Positions 28,301 through 30,163 of a stretch of DNA of 30,163 bases are shown here, piece by piece. This stretch comes from JBCCSZ01 sp039199225 (GTDB lineage Bacteria > Bacteroidota > Bacteroidia > Chitinophagales > Saprospiraceae). Below the pieces are notes generated by a model. That model searched no databases. It was not told the origin of the DNA and worked only from the letters and a program-made list of their open reading frames with translations. The stretch lies in contig JBCCSZ010000054.1 of the NCBI GenBank assembly GCA_039199225.1, forward strand, positions 1 to 30,163, written 5' to 3'. Both the position numbers and the translations under genes were made by a program. The number at the start of each line of letters is the position of its first letter. The stretch's first letter is position 1.

Positions 28301-28338
28301 GAGCATAGGAGTAGCAATAAAATATAGGAATATTTCAT
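22354..28338 (-). CDS. Giant secreted protein of unknown function (1994 residues)
   Basis: It begins with a clear Sec signal (MKYSYILLLLLCSWQALAGD). Residues about 30-260 are beta-rich. A Pro-rich hinge (LPPPPAPGYN) leads into an Asp/Asn-Gly module (about 268-350) with spaced GYNSNGIDP, GFDENGLH, PNGFDSDGNHK and PDADDFADD, which looks calcium-binding. A helical, charged segment (355-560) follows. Residues about 600-1450 are long alternating beta sequence rich in Gly, Phe and Asn (FKGVLSVNFRGFDIDLNAAG, LKGFGGGVSYGMN, WYIYVGRPEEGRRCG), perhaps an extended sheet or barrel. An SbsA-like Ig segment (ALNPFDGASDVETITRP) starts near 1522. The C-terminus ends GRLVQSEEKLQFVK, not a typical T9SS tail. 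I do not recognise a family. It sits between the T9SS-sorted protein (30-base gap) and the FN3 protein (31-base gap), so the three are translated from one transcript. Confidence 0.85.
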   Translation of the reverse strand: MKYSYILLLLLCSWQALAGDGKIRPEKKENVETWIAGEVLAGNTLMTFATVSQGEFLEFVNNNSINSIGIDYFWKSNAGDQINKVGNEYLDNLTTGFDIESWVYPIQNVDTLNGFYLVQVTLNGTNCGPMVPLPIIDPNAIPVEEIPIELPAYNCGDNFVADNISNQSPLISASVGDVFQIYGFPVLIESIQGGNGTFSGEGVVPLPFGNQAVRVDFTDILVNNEYKIYDGQLNAMADDPANYPDFNPDNSTLNIGGEICLPPPPAPGYNSNGIDPATGLDPWGFDENGLHSTTQTPYDPNGFDSDGNHKDTGGPYNDAGCSREGLTEEGNSCDPDEGPNPDADDFADDNEDTIRDTFPDLLQSVLDDIQLELAARDCQSIRDEMEGLVTSLGYSRDFIFGEGDKYFKAGMHEHFNGKPAPLNSNIARNPDAKRLEELHIELYTCDKDADALNAWKGVLDDLMANGQSDFIDALLEKIRTWTTYELEIFGNPVALNEWIIREIGDYMKRNSGVRDALGAVGNPVEKKPSLDEMMKSIFTIDRSAYRYTAASSEMIWNDEFTLEDASFFFRQGEQSTHGIDRAFFLEALGEQQELGLLNGQGGNNYLLPVKVEKTVGNQTYTIYLDNLSIGTAGATLDAYLIITDPESGKRIVFKALGISFGPTGLQGPSTLVLGSNVEIRLNNAAMIILNANGTFVSWDCEGFASMAIDADIEFCRNFIVPLNPSTLEPKPEPERYRLNVVTTIPSWLEFYVTVNAEPFAVAGYETIKWSLTNMLVDFSSTETPAFTPLSGYASPFYDGQAMSGQWKGFYVQNISVKFPTSFSNSGTTITASANDVMIDDCGFSGAVGVQTEILGIDDGNLGGWPFSINRFHLKILKNQFAGSGMGGEINVPIMQENMAYEAVIYPGDQYSFSVSPIQNVTVDMFLATGEIYSNSSIGVVYKDGEFLASANLHGKLSISNGGGNNSISLNLPTVTFDNFVVSNQAPYLSPGNWGMETSGTAISAKFGNFGIAISNIAPYSNAVGSAGLGFDLDIKLVEAIDIEAGGSFGIEGTLSQTNGRQKWEFDQVNVRRVYIDTDFKGVPKIYGELNWFNSTEWGKGFKGVLSVNFRGFDIDLNAAGMFGQKNDQKYFFVDALASLGATGIGTGVLQLKGFGGGVSYGMNADQSQVSPVSQTGDFSDPGLGNSFSGTVYTIDFSQGLGLKAVAVLSTVSEEIFNGTVSLSFSFNSSDNGGGIREIELNGSGQFLKDLDFGIVPDYVSDAISPPSSVNAALSAYINLKFNFNETVFHGNINVFLNAGPVRGTRTGGQLINTEIHFSKTEWYIYVGRPEEGRRCGITFDLPGNFDIEATAYLDVGTTVPPMPRLPHTVREIAYKVNDNQSLRQSGAGFVMGASIKFELGAEIAGIIKGEVKAEAGFDMMLRKYEGLSCQGSNEPVGIDGWYAAGQIWAYVTGQLKVFGVNIIKAGVAAVLQARLPNPFFAQATVGVRVKVLFGTVRKSLKIKLGDDCLLVSSNSTNSLGLEVITALNPFDGASDVETITRPEAFFALALDKEYTVAGLNGDVNFEAKLKSTSLLDSRGGEISHTVDFMEDKQSLKVLPTYELPENDTITFTVVLDIFENGNLLTQETKSTSFTASAQLDYIPEVNVKASYPKNGMMNFYKNENGGGACYLELITGQPSLFYDDDYSMKLRLHSATGEVSTLAFDYDGINNTLNYNLDPSRLTNTGIYKLELIRSTKQTQSNRPTADTPLEMALDGPIQVVEPNPFSNAKSEGIVEKYSTLYTIYFRVSKYNTFEEKMTAIMQSGSNMSRNLANTETFDQYELGDGDSNGWVRFETDLSSNWYKDKAFPVLDAHKDYYCHSHTTNALQLEDPEGSLIVIQTGEQNLSIDRSNFNSNSAPVAQQTLEYGLEKVVQNNRAVSRMMVWLCFHNLFGECSSYPPNSIQMINCELEHDFYKEVADKLIPAMDPGTYIGKASYRLPGRLVQSEEKLQFVK

Positions 28339-28368
28339 TTTCGTAAAATTATATGACTATGGAAATGG

Positions 28369-29922
28369 TTATTTTAAGTAGCTCACTTTTTCATTGAGTA
28401 AAATTTCTTTGCCGGACAAAACGCTTACAAAGTAGATGCCCTGACCAAGTTCCTCTTTCAAACGGACGAGGTATTGGTTGTCTCCCTTCTCCAATTGTGC
28501 ATCTCTGCGATAGACCAATCGACCAAGCAGATCGTACACTTTTATCTCAATGTCGCGCGCAAGCGTTGCCTGCATTTGAATGCGAAACTCTCGCTGAAAA
28601 GGATTGGGAAAGACCTTGGTTTTCACCTTGTCTGTGACCACACTGGTGAGCACTTTCTTTTCCGGCGGATAATGGGATTGACACAAACTGGTGATGTATC
28701 CATCGTTGAAAACGTCGTTGGCTTCACCCGGAGTTTCCACTCCACCATGCCCAAGATAGCCAATGCGAAAATCATCTCTGCCCGACATATAGTACACCCG
28801 GCGGTATCCACTCAAGGGAGAAATATAGACGGCCCCAGGACCATCGTCCATGCCAGGACCGTAGACGATACCATGGCAAAAATCACCGTCGGGATATCGA
28901 ACCTGCATGGCATCTTTACCATCGTACAGGAGCAGATATTCCCAAGCGGGATTGCCATAGGGGGAACCTACTGGATAGGTGTAGGGAAAAGAAACGGAGG
29001 GTCGGTCGGCCTGCGCTTCCAGATAAGAACTCCAATCTGGTAAAACATAAACATTATCATTGTTGGCATCTGTCGGATCGTCCGGCAGTAGAATTCGAGG
29101 ATTTTTATCTGCCGAATTATAGATCAAAATCAAGGAGCCCACCGGTACATAGTGCCACACTTCGTCATTGGTAAAGCGAATATGTCCCGAAGCAATACCA
29201 CTTCCAGCCAGGTTGCCAGCACTGAAATCGCCATTGTTGTCATCGATGATGTAGTTGCGAATATCGGCAAGGGTACAGGTGCTGTCATCACCCAAGACCA
29301 GAAGTTCGACAAATTCCTGCGCCCCCATCAATCCATTGGAAACTTCATTGACGATTATCAGTCCGTCCGAAACGACAGGCGTATCCGGCGGTAAGTTCAA
29401 ACAGGAAGAATCCAAGCCCACCGAGTAGCATTCGATTCGAATACAGTTGGGGTCGGCTGGTGCGGTGATGGTAACACAATACTGGCCCGTATCCAATTGG
29501 TTCCGATAATTTTCCGCCCAGCCGTTTTCCCACAGGAAATTGTAATTGGTTCGGCTGGCCGGCCATATAGTAATGGAACCATCTGGTGTCGGTCCGCAAT
29601 ACTCATTGATTTGAACCGCAAAATTTTCTTGAGCGATGTAACAACCATCGATGATTTCAATCAACCCAGTCAACTCTAAAGAGCAACCATTGGCATCGGT
29701 GACGGTTACATCATACTTTTCTGGACACAAATTAGTGACTGTAGCAGATGTTTGACCATCGCTCCACAAAAAAGTATGTGGATCATTGGCCGGGTCGGTC
29801 AAGACTTCGATCTGTCCATTGCAGGCCCCTCCATAGGCTCCGGAAATTTGGAGGGAATACTGAGCCTGCAGGGGCATCAGGTAAAGAGCCATTAAAAGAA
29901 GGAATAAAAAACATCTCATCAT
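28369..29922 (-). CDS. T9SS-sorted surface protein with SprB-like repeat and lamin-tail domain
   Basis: The likely start is the ATG at 29922 (MMRCFLFLLLMALYLMPLQA), which gives a Sec signal and 517 residues; codons further upstream are not signal-like. A SprB-type repeat (about 22-95) is recognisable by GQIEVLTDP, FLWSDGQTSATVTNL and YDVTVTDANGCSL, with a second degenerate copy after it. A lamin-tail domain follows (about 185-410; LIIVNEVSNGLMGAQEFVEL, GVETPGEAND). The C-terminal 80 residues are a type A T9SS sorting domain: KVFPNPFQREFRIQM, IEIKVYDLLGRLVYRR and GIYFVSVLSG. Such tails direct export through the T9SS and attachment to the cell surface. It is the first gene of the toxin operon and the only member with a sorting tail. 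No clean TAnnTTTG promoter was found in the 241 bases upstream. Confidence 0.9.
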   Translation of the reverse strand: MMRCFLFLLLMALYLMPLQAQYSLQISGAYGGACNGQIEVLTDPANDPHTFLWSDGQTSATVTNLCPEKYDVTVTDANGCSLELTGLIEIIDGCYIAQENFAVQINEYCGPTPDGSITIWPASRTNYNFLWENGWAENYRNQLDTGQYCVTITAPADPNCIRIECYSVGLDSSCLNLPPDTPVVSDGLIIVNEVSNGLMGAQEFVELLVLGDDSTCTLADIRNYIIDDNNGDFSAGNLAGSGIASGHIRFTNDEVWHYVPVGSLILIYNSADKNPRILLPDDPTDANNDNVYVLPDWSSYLEAQADRPSVSFPYTYPVGSPYGNPAWEYLLLYDGKDAMQVRYPDGDFCHGIVYGPGMDDGPGAVYISPLSGYRRVYYMSGRDDFRIGYLGHGGVETPGEANDVFNDGYITSLCQSHYPPEKKVLTSVVTDKVKTKVFPNPFQREFRIQMQATLARDIEIKVYDLLGRLVYRRDAQLEKGDNQYLVRLKEELGQGIYFVSVLSGKEILLNEKVSYLK

Positions 29923-30163
29923 AATTGATTTTTTAGACGATAAAATGCTGGCCGAAAAATGTTTACAACACCCTTCGGAACAAAGGAATAGCCCTGTGCC
30001 TTTCACACAGATGACATGATTGACTTTTTATTTTTTTGGAAAATACGCGGCTAAATAAAGTTGCTGACACAATGGACTACTCGACAGAAAAGTCCACTAA
30101 ACACTTGTAAGTTGTACAGTAACTTTTTGACGAAACCAATAAGTCGATTATATGATTTTTTTA
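29923..30163. other. Upstream region of the toxin operon
   Basis: AT-rich sequence before the first operon gene, which runs to the window edge. I found no exact TAnnTTTG element on the minus strand and no hairpin terminator. The operon promoter may be non-consensus, or an additional gene may lie beyond the edge. Confidence 0.4.

Noticed and set aside
16043..28359. Shared string AATTATATGACT near 16044 and 28348
   Set aside because: Short and AT-rich; the two copies lie in different contexts relative to the nearest genes, so a common regulatory role is not supported.

Overview
The window looks like chromosomal DNA from a Bacteroidota species, most likely a Saprospira/Lewinella/Haliscomenobacter-type member of Saprospiria. 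The signs are a type IX secretion (T9SS) sorting domain on a secreted protein, a SprB-type repeat, a DUF1684 lipoprotein, a CheY-like single-domain regulator, a Tat-exported sugar isomerase-like protein, few Shine-Dalgarno sites, and several matches to the Bacteroidota promoter element TAnnTTTG. The species assignment is inference. Base composition is uneven: 60-base lines counted by hand range from about 25-35% GC (3.2-4.7 kb and 16.2-18.9 kb) to about 58% GC (sialate esterase gene).

Left part (1-7.2 kb, all minus strand): a subtilisin-family protease broken by a one-base frameshift, whose C-terminus is six near-identical 58-residue FG-GAP/VCBS-like repeats; two AT-rich hypothetical genes, one resembling bacterial immunity proteins; a four-helix membrane protein; and glgB, the glycogen branching enzyme. 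Between glgB and the next gene there is no ORF, but a good promoter match is followed about 235 nt later by a hairpin with a T-tract. This is a candidate small RNA or attenuated leader.

Middle part (7.6-16 kb): on the plus strand, a HupE/UreJ-type membrane protein, an alpha-amino-acid ester hydrolase lipoprotein and a GAF histidine kinase lie head to tail. A DUF1684 lipoprotein and a single-domain response regulator follow. A Tat-exported TIM-barrel isomerase (minus) and a sialate O-acetylesterase (plus) are divergent, and a 77-residue HTH protein converges on the esterase.

Right part (16.2-29.9 kb, all minus strand) is the most interesting: an apparent five-gene operon. In transcription order it encodes a T9SS-sorted SprB/lamin-tail protein, a 1994-residue secreted protein of unknown fold, a 792-residue fibronectin-III protein, a 1024-residue secreted polymorphic toxin (N-terminal carrier region, extended Hint autoprocessing domain, C-terminal WHH-type HNH nuclease) and a SUKH-like immunity protein. 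The toxin has a Sec signal but no T9SS sorting domain, so the three large upstream exported proteins are candidates for a surface carrier or delivery apparatus. GC content drops inside the toxin gene near 19.0-19.15 kb, suggesting that the payload plus immunity gene was swapped in as a cassette.
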